From: Rhizobium oryzicola
GTDB lineage: Bacteria > Pseudomonadota > Alphaproteobacteria > Rhizobiales > Rhizobiaceae
Direction: 5' to 3'
Assembly (NCBI RefSeq): GCF_030504645.1
Contig: NZ_JAUKWQ010000005.1
Span: forward strand, 248,001-312,000
DNA length: 64,000 nt
Of this stretch, positions 1 through 8,985 are shown piece by piece (positions within the stretch are counted from its first letter, which is position 1; every line of letters starts with the position of its first letter). Under the pieces are notes generated by a model. It was not told the origin of the DNA and did no database searches. It worked only from the letters and a program-made list of their open reading frames with translations. Made by a program: the position numbers and the translations under genes.

Positions 1-1288
1 TGCTCATGCCTTCATAGGCAAAGTCGAAGTCGCGATCCGTGTAGATCCGCTTGGTATAGGTGGCAAAGTCCTGAGACCGCACCGTCACCTCGATGCCGAC
101 CTTCGCGAGCGCCTGGCGGATATATTCCGCACCACGCGCATATCCCTCGCCGCTCGGCACATAATCAATCGTGAGTTTCGCTCTGATGCCGCCCGCACCA
201 CGTTTGTAGCCTGCCTCATCCAACAATGCCTCGGCCGCCCTCAGATCGACCGGATAAGTCTTCAGGTCTCCGACATACCACTTCGTCAGCTTAGGATTGA
301 TCGGCCCCGGATTGATGGAGCCGTAACCATAATTGACCGTGTTGAAGATGACCTTCTTGTCAATCACATGAGCGAAGGCACGGCGCACCCGGACGTCTTT
401 GAAGAAATCTTTCTCCAGATTGAACTCAATCCTGCTGACACTGTTGGAGTATTGATAGCCTTGTGTCTCGAAGCCGATATGCGGCAAGGTCTTGATCCGA
501 TCAAGATCGCTGTAAGGCAATGGCGTACTGGGTGCGAGGTCGATCTCTCCCGTTTCAATCGCGATCGCTCGCGCTGCCGAATCGGGGATGAAGCGGACTA
601 TGAGACGATCAAGGTAGGGGCGCGGCTTATCCCAATAATCGGGGTTCCGCTCATAAACGAGATGGCTGCCACGCACCCATTCCTTGAAACGGAACGGACC
701 CGTGCCGACAGGTGCTAGATTAACAGGACTTTCAGCCGCCTTCGTACCCTCGTAGAGATGCTTCGGAACAATCGGCGTTTCGGCGGCTGCCAGCGCTGTA
801 ATGAGATAGGGTGCCGGTTTCGACAGCACGAAAATTGCCGTCAGTTCATCCGGCGTTTCCACCTCCGTCAGGTTCAGGAAGGTGTTGCGACCCCGCGGAT
901 GGATCTCCTTGATGGTCTTGATGGAATAGGCGACATCTGCCGAGGTGAATGGCTTGCCATCATGCCACTTCACTCCGGGACGCAGATGGAAGGTATAGCG
1001 CAGACCGTCAGGGCTAATCGCCCACTCCTGTGCCAAAAGCGGCTTTGGGTTGAGATCGAAGTCGTAAGTCAAAAGGCCTTCCGTGACCTTCGGAGAAACG
1101 TAGACGGAGTTGTAGGCCGTGTGCGCAATCGTTGTGAGAACGGGCGGCTCGGATGCCAGCACCAGTGTGGCAGTCCCCCCACTCACGGGCGCGGCGGCCT
1201 TCGCCCAAAACCCGGTCAGCGATAGACCCGCCAAGGCGACGGAACTCTGCAAAATATGCCTGCGTGTCAAATGGAACTTGGTGTGCAT
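1..1288 (-). CDS. Dpp/oligopeptide-type ABC transporter substrate-binding protein (C-terminus beyond window)
   Basis: Open reading frame running off the left edge; about 429 residues are visible from the ATG at 1288 with no interruption. The N-terminus has a twin-arginine signal (TRRHIL followed by a hydrophobic stretch), so it is probably exported folded to the periplasm. Family 5 solute-binding motifs are clear: VKWHDGKPFTSADV, VETPDELTA, FRFKEWVRGSHLVYERNPDYW. It is divergent from the Dpp-type transporter at 1533-5425 and is probably one of its binding proteins. It closely resembles the proteins at 10984-12570 and 18431-20041. The substrate is unknown; the neighbouring monooxygenases suggest an organosulfur compound, which is inference. 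Confidence 0.85.
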   Translation of the reverse strand, partial: MHTKFHLTRRHILQSSVALAGLSLTGFWAKAAAPVSGGTATLVLASEPPVLTTIAHTAYNSVYVSPKVTEGLLTYDFDLNPKPLLAQEWAISPDGLRYTFHLRPGVKWHDGKPFTSADVAYSIKTIKEIHPRGRNTFLNLTEVETPDELTAIFVLSKPAPYLITALAAAETPIVPKHLYEGTKAAESPVNLAPVGTGPFRFKEWVRGSHLVYERNPDYWDKPRPYLDRLIVRFIPDSAARAIAIETGEIDLAPSTPLPYSDLDRIKTLPHIGFETQGYQYSNSVSRIEFNLEKDFFKDVRVRRAFAHVIDKKVIFNTVNYGYGSINPGPINPKLTKWYVGDLKTYPVDLRAAEALLDEAGYKRGAGGIRAKLTIDYVPSGEGYARGAEYIRQALAKVGIEVTVRSQDFATYTKRIYTDRDFDFAYEGMS

Positions 1289-1388
1289 GGACGCCTCTCG
1301 TGTCGCTGGCGAGAAATTCCCTCCTCGCCTCTAATACCGTTCAATTTTTGCCGAGAAGCGCCATTCCTCAGAACAACGAGCCACGAAT

Positions 1389-1485
1389 CCTATAAATAGG
1401 AAAATAAAATCCTATTTCTTGGTGTTTCTGGCGCATATCTCGCAAAAAATTTCCTTAGCTATTTGACAAAATCCATAAAACTAGT
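1389..1485. promoter_or_regulatory. AT-rich divergent promoter region with CCTATA inverted repeats
   Basis: This is the stretch between the divergent binding protein and permease genes. CCTATAAATAGG at 1389-1400 is a near-perfect dyad, and TAGGA/TCCTA arms at 1397-1414 form a second one. TTGACA at 1463-1468 could be a -35 element for the plus-strand operon, but no convincing -10 follows. The strong AT bias against GC-rich neighbours suggests a regulator site. The regulator is not known. Confidence 0.35.
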
Positions 1486-1532
1486 CAACTAATGTGCATG
1501 AAATTTGTCGCCACCCATCGCGGATCGAAGAC

Positions 1533-2522
1533 ATGACTTTACCTGACAGGCTCTTGAGACGAGTGAGGCGAATCTTCTTTCAGGCGATCCCCACCGTCCT
1601 TGGAATCGTGATCCTCAATTTCTTTCTGCTGCAGTTCGCGCCAGGCGATGCGGCTGATGTGATGGCGGCAGAGGCTGGTTCTGCAACCGTCGAAACCATG
1701 GCAGACCTCAGGTCACGCTTCGGGCTCGATCTGCCGGTCATCCACCAACTGCTGAACTATCTAAACAATCTCGCCCATTTCAGCCTCGGCTACTCACCCC
1801 GCTACGGCATGCCGGTTGCCGAGCTGATCGGCCAGCGGCTCCCCGGCACACTGGTTCTGATGAGCGCCGCTTTGCTCTTTGCACTCACCATCGGCGTGGT
1901 TCTTGGTTCGCTGATGGCGCAGTTCTCTGGCCGCTTGCCGGATCGTGTCCTGTCGGTCGGATCGCTACTCTTCTATTCCGTGCCGGGTTTCTGGATCGGG
2001 CTGATGCTAATCCTGCTCTTCTCGGTCAAGCTTGGCTGGTTGCCATCCGGTGGCGACAGCACCATCGGCAGCAATCTCACGGGCTTCGCGTTACTGGCCG
2101 ACAAGGCGCGCTATATCGTTCTGCCCGCGCTGTCGCTCTCGCTCTATTACCTCGCGATCTACGCACGATTGACGCGCGCCGCGATGCTGGAAGTCAAATC
2201 CCAGGATTATGTGCGCACAGCGCGTGCCAAGGGCGTCTCGCCTCTGCGCCTCGTGCTGCGCCACATTCTGCGCAATGCGCTGATCCCGATCACCACGCTG
2301 GCCGGCATGCATATCGGTGGCATGCTGGGCGGCGCCGTCGTCGTGGAAACCGTCTTCAGCTGGCCCGGCCTTGGCCGTCTTGCTTTCGAGGCCGTCATGG
2401 CGCGCGATTTCAGCGTCCTGCTCGGCATCCTGCTCCTGTCCTCATTTGTCGTGATCATTGTCAATGCCACGGTTGATCTGCTGCAGGCTTGGCTTGATCC
2501 GCGCATCGGAGAAAGCCGATGA
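1533..2522 (+). CDS. ABC transporter permease, DppB type
   Basis: Inner-membrane permease of a peptide/nickel-type ABC importer, about 329 residues with six or so hydrophobic segments. The C-terminal half carries the cytoplasmic loop that contacts the ATPase (RTARAKGVSPLRLVLRHILRNALIP) and the family ending ATVDLLQAWLDPRIG. A GTG at 1494 would add 13 residues, but the ATG at 1533 matches the usual DppB start better; neither has a strong ribosome site. It overlaps the next permease by an ATGA junction, so the four transporter genes are translationally coupled. It probably works with the divergent binding protein at 1-1288. Confidence 0.9.
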   Translation: MTLPDRLLRRVRRIFFQAIPTVLGIVILNFFLLQFAPGDAADVMAAEAGSATVETMADLRSRFGLDLPVIHQLLNYLNNLAHFSLGYSPRYGMPVAELIGQRLPGTLVLMSAALLFALTIGVVLGSLMAQFSGRLPDRVLSVGSLLFYSVPGFWIGLMLILLFSVKLGWLPSGGDSTIGSNLTGFALLADKARYIVLPALSLSLYYLAIYARLTRAAMLEVKSQDYVRTARAKGVSPLRLVLRHILRNALIPITTLAGMHIGGMLGGAVVVETVFSWPGLGRLAFEAVMARDFSVLLGILLLSSFVVIIVNATVDLLQAWLDPRIGESR

Positions 2523-3517
2523 CACTCACTCAATCCTCGATTATCCCTTCAAAGCGTCTCAGTGCCGTCCATACCGACGAAACCGAAGCGGCACCCCCAG
2601 AGCAGTCCAAGGAGTGGCCCTTCCTGCATGCGCCGGATGCCCTCACTCAGTCGTCCGCCACGGTGACGAAGGCCGGCCTTCGTCGGGAAGTGCGCATCTT
2701 CCTGACCAACCCCAACGCGATTATCGGCCTTGTCTTCCTGGTGACGGTCATCGCGGTCGCATTGGCGGCCCCCTATCTCTTCCCGGGCGATCCCCTGGAA
2801 ATGGTGGCGCGCCCCTTCCTCTGGCCGGGCCAGAACCCCGCCTACCCGCTGGGCACTGATTCCATGGGGCGCGACGTGCTGGCGGGCATTGTACACGGCG
2901 CTCGGATTTCGCTGACGGTCGGCATTGCCGCGACCCTGATTGGCCTGACCATCGGCGTGTTGGTCGGCGCAATTGCCGGCTATTTCGGCGGCGTCGTGGA
3001 TGATGTCCTGGTCAAGCTGATCGAGATCTTCCAGACCCTGCCAAGTTTCGTGCTGCTGGTGGTTCTGGTTGCCATTGCCCAGCCGAACGTACTGACCGTC
3101 ACCTCCGCCATTGGCATCATCACCTGGCCGATGGTGGCCCGCCTCACCCGTGCCGAATTCCGCGCCATCCGCGAAAAGGATTACGTGCTGGCAGCCCGCA
3201 GCCTTGGTTATGGGCATGTGCGGATCGTGTTCCGCGAGATCCTGCCGAACGCTCTGCCCCCCATCATCGTGACATCCTCCGTCATGGTGGCCGGCGCCAT
3301 CCTCATGGAAGCAGCTCTTTCGTTCATGGGGCTGGGTGATCCGAACCGCGTCTCCTGGGGTTCGATGATCGGCGCAGGCCGCGATGTCATCCGCACCGCC
3401 TGGTACCTCACCGCCCTGCCCGGCCTCGCGATCGTCTTCACTGTGATTTCTCTTAACCTGATCAGCGATGGGCTGAACGACGCACTCAACCCGCGCTTCT
3501 CGGAGGAACGTCGATGA
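2519..3517 (+). CDS. ABC transporter permease, DppC type
   Basis: Second permease of the Dpp-type importer, 332 residues. About 55 hydrophilic residues precede the first membrane segment, longer than typical DppC. The family features are PLGTDSMGRDVLAGIVHGARISL, the coupling loop RAEFRAIREKDYVLAARSLG with ILPNALPPIIV, and the ending LISDGLNDALNPR. It starts inside the stop of the DppB-type gene (ATGA) and ends in ATGA with the ATPase gene, so the operon is tightly packed. Confidence 0.92.
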   Translation: MTLTQSSIIPSKRLSAVHTDETEAAPPEQSKEWPFLHAPDALTQSSATVTKAGLRREVRIFLTNPNAIIGLVFLVTVIAVALAAPYLFPGDPLEMVARPFLWPGQNPAYPLGTDSMGRDVLAGIVHGARISLTVGIAATLIGLTIGVLVGAIAGYFGGVVDDVLVKLIEIFQTLPSFVLLVVLVAIAQPNVLTVTSAIGIITWPMVARLTRAEFRAIREKDYVLAARSLGYGHVRIVFREILPNALPPIIVTSSVMVAGAILMEAALSFMGLGDPNRVSWGSMIGAGRDVIRTAWYLTALPGLAIVFTVISLNLISDGLNDALNPRFSEERR

Positions 3518-4512
3518 CTGCTCTTCTCGATGTTCGCGATTTCTCCGTTGCCTTCGGCGCAAGCCAGCCGGTCAAGGGCGTCAGCTTCACCGCCAATCCC
3601 GGTGAAATGCTCGCCATCGTCGGCGAATCCGGTTCCGGTAAGTCGCTGACGGCTCTTGGCCTGATCGGCCTATTGCCACGACATGCGAAAACCGGCGGAG
3701 AAATCCGCTTCGACGGGCGCAACCTTCTTGGTCAAAGCGAGCGCGATTGGCGCAAGATCCGCGGCCGCGATATCGGCATGATCTTCCAGGAGCCGATGAC
3801 ATCCCTGAACCCGGTGCTGACCGTCGGCGAGCAGATCACCGAAGTGTTGCGCATCCATGAGCACGTCGACCGGAAGCAGGCGCGCCAGCGCGCCGTGGAA
3901 CTTCTGGAACTGGTCAACATTCCGGAAGCCCGCAAGCGCGTGGATGATTATCCGCATCAGCTTTCCGGCGGCATGCGCCAGCGTGTGATGATTGCCATCG
4001 GCGTCGCCTGCAATCCGAAACTGCTGATCGCCGATGAGGCAACGACCGCTCTTGATGTGACGATCCAGGCGCAGATCCTGCAGCTCCTCGACAACCTGCG
4101 GCGTGACCTGAACATGGCCGTCATCCTCATTACGCATGATCTGGGTATCGTTGCGCAATGGGCGGACCGGGTGATGGTGATGTATGCCGGTCGCAAGGTC
4201 GAAGAGGGTCTGCCGGAGCCGGTCTTTACCAACCCTTACCATCCCTATACCCGCGGTCTGTTGGGCGCGTCGCCACGCGCCGAAAGCGGCCATCACTACC
4301 GGCAAGGCCCACTGATTGAAATTCCGGGCTCCATCGTGTCCGCGACCGGGGAAAAGGGCTGCGCCTTCCGTCCCCGCTGTCCGAGCGCCCAGGCCTCCTG
4401 TGGCTTTGCCGTGCCGCCGCTGAGGCAGATCACTGAAGATCGGCTTGCCGCCTGCCCCTTTACTCCGACAAGCTTTGTGAGCCACGTCCATGACGCTTCT
4501 CTCCGTTCGTAA
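3514..4512 (+). CDS. ABC transporter ATP-binding protein, DppD type
   Basis: ATPase subunit, 332 residues. The Walker A motif GESGSGKS is at residues 37-44, the signature LSGGMRQR near 150 and Walker B LLIADE near 170-175. The C-terminal oligopeptide/dipeptide domain has the Cys-rich [14 protein letters not shown] segment typical of DppD/OppD, which in related proteins binds an iron-sulfur cluster. It overlaps the following DppF-type gene by 23 bases. It pairs with that ATPase to power the 1533-3517 permeases. Confidence 0.93.
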   Translation: MTALLDVRDFSVAFGASQPVKGVSFTANPGEMLAIVGESGSGKSLTALGLIGLLPRHAKTGGEIRFDGRNLLGQSERDWRKIRGRDIGMIFQEPMTSLNPVLTVGEQITEVLRIHEHVDRKQARQRAVELLELVNIPEARKRVDDYPHQLSGGMRQRVMIAIGVACNPKLLIADEATTALDVTIQAQILQLLDNLRRDLNMAVILITHDLGIVAQWADRVMVMYAGRKVEEGLPEPVFTNPYHPYTRGLLGASPRAESGHHYRQGPLIEIPGSIVSATGEKGCAFRPRCPSAQASCGFAVPPLRQITEDRLAACPFTPTSFVSHVHDASLRS

Positions 4513-5425
4513 TCTCTCAACCCATTATGCGGGTGGACGCGGCACCGTGCGCGCCGTCGATGATGTCTCGCTGACCATTGAGCCAGGTGAGACCGTGGCG
4601 CTGGTGGGCGAATCCGGTTGCGGGAAATCCTCGCTCGGCAAGTCGCTGATGCGTCTGGTCGAGCCGACATCCGGTCAGGTGGAGTTCAAGGGCAAGGACG
4701 TCACCGCCATGCCGGCGCGGGAACTGCGCAGCCTGCGCCGCAGCATCCAGATGATCTTTCAGGACCCCTTCGCCTCGCTCAATCCGCGCCAGACGATCCG
4801 TACGATCCTCACCGCACCGCTGAAGGTCCATGGCGTCGGCGATTCCAAGCGCCGCCGGGAGATTATCGAATCCATCATCGTGCAGGTCGGGCTGCCAGCC
4901 GATTCACTCGATCGCTATCCGCACGAGTTTTCCGGTGGGCAGAGGCAGCGCATCGGCATTGCCCGCGCGCTGATCCTCCAGCCGGAACTTGTCGTGTGCG
5001 ACGAACCGGTTTCGGCGCTCGATCTGTCCATCCAGGCGCAGATCCTGAACCTGCTCGTGGAGATGAAGAACAAGCTCTCGCTCTCCTATCTCTTCGTCTC
5101 GCATGATCTTTCCGTTGTGCGCTACTTCTCCGACCGGGTGCTGGTCATGTATCTCGGCAAGATCGTGGAAAGCGCGCCGACGGCCGAGCTGTGGGCGGAC
5201 CCGAAGCACCCGTATACCCGCGCGCTTCTCGCCGCCGTGCCGGATCCCAGCCGCCGCAAGCAGGCAGCGCCCATTGCCGGCGATCTGCCAAGCCCGCACA
5301 ATCCGCCCTCCGGCTGTCGCTTTCACACACGCTGTCCGCTGGCAACCGATCTCTGCCGCGCGCAAGCGCCGGAACACCGCCTCTTCGGCCCTGCCCATGC
5401 AGTGGCCTGCCACCACACAAACTAA
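4490..5425 (+). CDS. ABC transporter ATP-binding protein, DppF type
   Basis: Second ATPase of the Dpp-type importer, 311 residues. Walker A GESGCGKS is at residues 40-47; [29 protein letters not shown] and [11 protein letters not shown] follow. The C-terminus carries the [14 protein letters not shown] segment of the family. It completes the transporter. The next gene begins 19 bases downstream, so the aldo/keto reductase is probably in the same transcript. Confidence 0.93.
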   Translation: MTLLSVRNLSTHYAGGRGTVRAVDDVSLTIEPGETVALVGESGCGKSSLGKSLMRLVEPTSGQVEFKGKDVTAMPARELRSLRRSIQMIFQDPFASLNPRQTIRTILTAPLKVHGVGDSKRRREIIESIIVQVGLPADSLDRYPHEFSGGQRQRIGIARALILQPELVVCDEPVSALDLSIQAQILNLLVEMKNKLSLSYLFVSHDLSVVRYFSDRVLVMYLGKIVESAPTAELWADPKHPYTRALLAAVPDPSRRKQAAPIAGDLPSPHNPPSGCRFHTRCPLATDLCRAQAPEHRLFGPAHAVACHHTN

Positions 5426-5444
5426 AGACCGATTGGAGTAGAAC

Positions 5445-6500
5445 ATGGTCGATTATCGCTACCTTGGCCGCAGTGCGCTGAAGGTTTCCCCTTTGAGCCT
5501 CGGCACCATGATGTTCGGCGGGCCGACGCCGGATGACGTGGCCTTCCGCATCATCGACAAGGCGAAGGAACAGGGCATCAATTTCATTGATACCGCCGAT
5601 GTCTACAATGATGGCAAATCGGAAGAGGTCGTCGGACGCGGCATCAAGAGCAATCGCGATCATTGGGTTGTCGCCACGAAGTTCGTGAACTCGCGCGAAA
5701 AAGGCCCCAATCTCGGCGGCCACTCCCGCAAGTGGGTGATTGAGACGGTCGAAAATTCGCTGCGCCGCCTGAACACCGACTACATCGACATTCTCTACTT
5801 CCACCGCGCTGTCTTCGATGCACCGCTGGAAGAACCGGTTCGCGCCATTGCCGACCTCATCCGGGCAGGCAAGCTGCGCTATTTCGGCGTGTCGAACTTC
5901 CGCGGCTGGCGCATTGCGGAAATCTCGCATCTGGCCGACCAACTGGGCATCGATCGTCCTATCGCCAGCCAACCGCTCTACAACATCGTCAACCGCACCG
6001 CGGAAGCGGAGCAGCTGCCGGCTGCGCATCACTTCGGCCTTGGTGTCGTCTCCTACTCGCCGCTGGCGCGCGGCGTCCTGACCGGCAAGTACCAGCCCGG
6101 TGCGGCACCGGCCGCCGATAGCCGTGCGGGCCGTGGCGACAAGCGCATTCTGGAAACGGAATGGCGTCCGGAATCGGTCGAGATCGCCCAGAAGATTGCC
6201 GCCCATGCTCAACGCAAGGGCATCAAGGCTGCCGATTTCGCGCTCGCCTGGGTGCTGAACAACCAGCTGGTGACCGCTGCCATCACCGGCCCGCGCACGG
6301 AAGAACATTGGGACGGCTATATCCGCGCACTCGATGTGCAGATCGATGCCGAAGACGAGGCGCTGGTCGATAGCCTCGTCACGACCGGCCACCCCTCTAC
6401 GCCGGGCTTCAACGATCCGAGCCATCCGGTGGAAGGCCGCGTGGCGCGCGCCGTGAAAGTCTCCAAGCCGGCGGCCGCGGCGCCCCGCGCTGTCGCCTGA
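5445..6500 (+). CDS. Aldo/keto reductase
   Basis: NAD(P)H-dependent oxidoreductase of the aldo/keto reductase superfamily, 351 residues, cytoplasmic. The catalytic tetrad is visible as Asp49, Tyr54 (FIDTADVY), Lys79 (VATKF) and His120 (LYFHR). The [13 protein letters not shown] and [13 protein letters not shown] motifs mark the barrel. A ribosome site (TTGGAG) precedes the ATG. It lies 19 bases after the transporter ATPase and before a DszC-like monooxygenase. It may reduce a carbonyl released when an imported substrate is oxidised, which is inference. Confidence 0.88.
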   Translation: MVDYRYLGRSALKVSPLSLGTMMFGGPTPDDVAFRIIDKAKEQGINFIDTADVYNDGKSEEVVGRGIKSNRDHWVVATKFVNSREKGPNLGGHSRKWVIETVENSLRRLNTDYIDILYFHRAVFDAPLEEPVRAIADLIRAGKLRYFGVSNFRGWRIAEISHLADQLGIDRPIASQPLYNIVNRTAEAEQLPAAHHFGLGVVSYSPLARGVLTGKYQPGAAPAADSRAGRGDKRILETEWRPESVEIAQKIAAHAQRKGIKAADFALAWVLNNQLVTAAITGPRTEEHWDGYIRALDVQIDAEDEALVDSLVTTGHPSTPGFNDPSHPVEGRVARAVKVSKPAAAAPRAVA

Positions 6501-6513
6501 TCGACAATCCCTC

Positions 6514-6538
6514 GGACGGCGGATCTACGCCGCCGTCC
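6514..6538 (+). other. Intercistronic hairpin
   Basis: GGACGGCGG and CCGCCGTCC form a perfect 9-bp stem with a 7-base loop between the reductase stop and the DszC-like start. No T run follows, so it is more likely an mRNA-stabilising or attenuating stem than a full terminator. Confidence 0.5.
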
Positions 6539-6565
6539 CCTGCTCCCCTTCACCGGAAACCCGTC

Positions 6566-7810
6566 ATGCCCAGTACGTTGCGATCCTTGCCTGCCGACCC
6601 TGCACCTGCCTCTGCCTTTTCCCGTGAGGCGTTGATTGAAAGTGCGCGAAGCATTGCCGCCGATCTGGCGGTGGATGCGGCCCGACGGGAGCGCGAGCGG
6701 GTTCTGCCCTTCGACATCTTCGACAAGATCAAAAAGGCGCGATTGGGAACCTTGCGCATTCCCCAGGCGCTTGGCGGGCCCGGCGGCAGCATCAGCGACT
6801 ATATCGAAGTGCTGATGATCCTCGGCGCGGCAGACAGTAACGTGCCGCATGCACTACGCAGCCACTTCAATTTTACCGAAGGGCTGGTGCTGGGCGGCAT
6901 TCCGGGCGAGCGAGAGCGCACGCTGCTTGCACACGTGCTGGATGGCAAGCTGTTCGGCGGTGCGCACACGGAACAGGGCACGCACAAGCCCGGCGAAATC
7001 ACCACGCGCCTGACCCGCGACGGTGAGAATTTTCGACTGAATGGCCGCAAATGGTACGCGACGGGCACTGCCTTTGCCGACTTCGCCAGCTTCAGCGCCG
7101 TGGATGAGGACGGAAAGCCAACCTACAACCTTCTGCCCGTCACGCGCGAAGGCATCAATATCCTGGATGACTGGGATGGCATGGGCCAGCGCATGACGGC
7201 CAGCGGCGGTGTTCTGCTCGAAAACGTGCTGGTCTACCGCCACGAGATTTCCGACCGCACGCTAGGATCGCTGGTCGGCCGCCATTGCTCCACCATGCGC
7301 CAGCTGCATCTGGCGGCATCCGCGGCAGGGGCCGTTCAGGGCGCGGTGGATGAAGGTATCCGCTACGTCCAGAAGCAGGCCCGCGCCGCAGCCCATAGTG
7401 CTGCCGATACGGCCAGCGAGGACCCCTTCGTCCAGAATGTCGTGGGCGAGTTGAGTGCTGCGGCATTCGCGGTTCAAACACTCATCCGCGAAGGTGCCCG
7501 TGCCCTCGATCGAACCGTTGCCGCCTTTGCGACAGGCGATGAAGAGGCAATCGAACATGCGCTGACGGAAAGCGCCCTGACGACCTCGCGCGTGCAGATC
7601 ATCACCGCACAACTGGGGCTTTCGGCGGCGACCAAGGTGTTCGAACTGGGCGGGGGATCAGCCACATCGCGCGACCTGAACCTTGACCGCTACTGGCGCA
7701 ATATCCGCACCGTCTACAACCACAATCCGCTGCTGCACAAGGCGCGCGTGGTGGGAGATTTCTATCTCAACGGCACCAAGACGCATCTTCTCGAAGGCCG
7801 CGTATTCTAA
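6566..7810 (+). CDS. DszC/SfnB-like flavin-dependent monooxygenase (acyl-CoA dehydrogenase fold)
   Basis: 414-residue protein of acyl-CoA dehydrogenase fold. It looks like an oxygenase of the DszC type (reduced-flavin-dependent sulfur or sulfone oxidation) rather than a dehydrogenase. Features recalled from DszC are conserved: the His in an RSHFNFTEG segment (His100), DDWDGMGQRMTASG, and a C-terminal DRYWRNIRT segment with a His in NHNP (His386). In DszC the His at 92 and 391 lie in the active site. It sits in the transporter operon just before a LysR regulator. The likely role is oxidation of an imported organosulfur compound; the substrate cannot be read from sequence. SfnB or a dibenzothiophene monooxygenase relative are alternatives. 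Confidence 0.8.
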   Translation: MPSTLRSLPADPAPASAFSREALIESARSIAADLAVDAARRERERVLPFDIFDKIKKARLGTLRIPQALGGPGGSISDYIEVLMILGAADSNVPHALRSHFNFTEGLVLGGIPGERERTLLAHVLDGKLFGGAHTEQGTHKPGEITTRLTRDGENFRLNGRKWYATGTAFADFASFSAVDEDGKPTYNLLPVTREGINILDDWDGMGQRMTASGGVLLENVLVYRHEISDRTLGSLVGRHCSTMRQLHLAASAAGAVQGAVDEGIRYVQKQARAAAHSAADTASEDPFVQNVVGELSAAAFAVQTLIREGARALDRTVAAFATGDEEAIEHALTESALTTSRVQIITAQLGLSAATKVFELGGGSATSRDLNLDRYWRNIRTVYNHNPLLHKARVVGDFYLNGTKTHLLEGRVF

Positions 7811-7827
7811 ACAACGATAGGATCGTC

Positions 7828-8784
7828 ATGGGACCGTCAGCCATCCTTCGAGCGACCCAACCCTTGCCGGGGCTTTCCCGGCTGCCGCCGCTCACAGCCC
7901 TGAGGGCTTTCGTGGTCACGGCGAGGCATGCGAGCTTCTCCCGCGCGGCAGATGAGCTGCATGTCACGACGGCGGCCATCGGTCAGCAGATCCGCCTTCT
8001 CGAAACGCATCTGGGCGAAGTCCTGTTCAGCCGCAACCGTGGCGAACTGGTGCTGACGCCTGCCGGCGCTTCTCTCTATCCCGGCCTCTCTGCCGCTTTC
8101 GAATCCATTATCGATAGCCTTGGTGCGCTCTACGCACAGGGGCGTCGCACCACGCTGCGGCTGCTGGTGGATGATGCCTTTGCCAGCCGCTGGCTGGCGC
8201 CACGTCTGCATCTCCTGGATGAAGGCATAGGCGACACCGACCTGGTGATCGAGCGCTCCATTTCAGGCGAGGCCGATCTCGCCCGGCTGGAAGCCGACTG
8301 CGCCATACTGCCGCTGAGCTACCCACTCGCCGGACATCATTGCGAACTGTTGCTGCCGGACAGCATTCTGCCCGTCTGCACACCCGGCTTTGCGGCGCGC
8401 CATCAATTGCAGGAGGGCGCGCACCGTCTGCGGGATGTGCCTGTCATCTACGACGCGCAGGCAGAACCGGAATTGGATTGGCCACGCTGGCTCAGGGCCT
8501 GCGGCTTTCCTGTCCGGCTGTCCGGCAAAGGCCCGCGCCTTACAAGCATTCCCGCCTTGATCGAAACCGTGCTGGCGGGGAATGGCATTGCGCTGGCAAG
8601 ACACTCGCTCGTCTCCGCCGAATTGCAGACGGGCCGCCTTGTCAGCCCGTTCGGAAGAGCCATTCCGGTGTCATCGCCCTATTATCTCATCGCATCCGAT
8701 GATCGGCGCCGCCTGCCGCAGGTGGAAGCCCTGTTTGGTCTCCTTCACCAGGAAGCGAAGGGCTTTCCACCGTCTGCCCATTGA
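7828..8784 (+). CDS. LysR-family transcriptional regulator (GcvA-like)
   Basis: 318 residues. The N-terminal winged helix-turn-helix (about residues 12-72) reads LPPLTALRAFVVTARHASFS, then RAADELHVTTAAIGQQI, as in GcvA-type LysR proteins; a periplasmic-binding-like effector domain follows. The gene starts 17 bases after the DszC-like gene, so regulator and operon are probably co-transcribed. It is a candidate regulator of the island. LysR members such as CysB and Cbl control sulfur assimilation in enterobacteria, but this protein is nearer GcvA, so the effector is unknown. Confidence 0.87.
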   Translation: MGPSAILRATQPLPGLSRLPPLTALRAFVVTARHASFSRAADELHVTTAAIGQQIRLLETHLGEVLFSRNRGELVLTPAGASLYPGLSAAFESIIDSLGALYAQGRRTTLRLLVDDAFASRWLAPRLHLLDEGIGDTDLVIERSISGEADLARLEADCAILPLSYPLAGHHCELLLPDSILPVCTPGFAARHQLQEGAHRLRDVPVIYDAQAEPELDWPRWLRACGFPVRLSGKGPRLTSIPALIETVLAGNGIALARHSLVSAELQTGRLVSPFGRAIPVSSPYYLIASDDRRRLPQVEALFGLLHQEAKGFPPSAH

Positions 8785-8843
8785 GGAATGGCGGGCTGTG
8801 CCCGGTCAGACTGCTGCAAAGCCGGGACAACCTCTCCTCCGTC

Positions 8844-8911
8844 ATGGTCGGGCTTGACCCGACCATCCATAAACCTTTCAAAACGTGGATCCTCGGGTCA
8901 AGCCCGAGGAT
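8844..8911. repeat. Paired rhizobial palindromic repeats
   Basis: Two imperfect copies of a palindrome lie head to head: ATGGTCGGGCTTGACC... at 8844-8866 and ATCCTCGGGTCAAGCC... at 8889-8911, each able to form its own hairpin. The outer ends (GTCAT and ATGAC) also pair, so the whole block can fold. This GGGCTTGACCC type of intergenic palindrome is common in rhizobial genomes. A further GCGGGCAAAGCCCGC hairpin follows at 8951-8965. It lies between convergent genes and may act as a bidirectional transcription barrier. Confidence 0.65.
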
Positions 8912-8985
8912 GACGAAATGAGAACGTCACGGTTTGTCATCAAGCGTATGGCGGGCAAAGCCCGCCACTCTATGCGACACTCTGA

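Noticed and set aside
2549..3562. Long minus-strand open frame of 337 codons opposite the DppC-type gene
   Set aside because: Composition is that of a GC-rich antisense shadow (many His, Gln, Asp, Gly), with no domain; the plus-strand permease is certain.
6566..7810. Fatty-acid acyl-CoA dehydrogenase
   Set aside because: DszC-type His positions and motifs are conserved and the setting is sulfur metabolism rather than beta-oxidation; kept as an alternative only.
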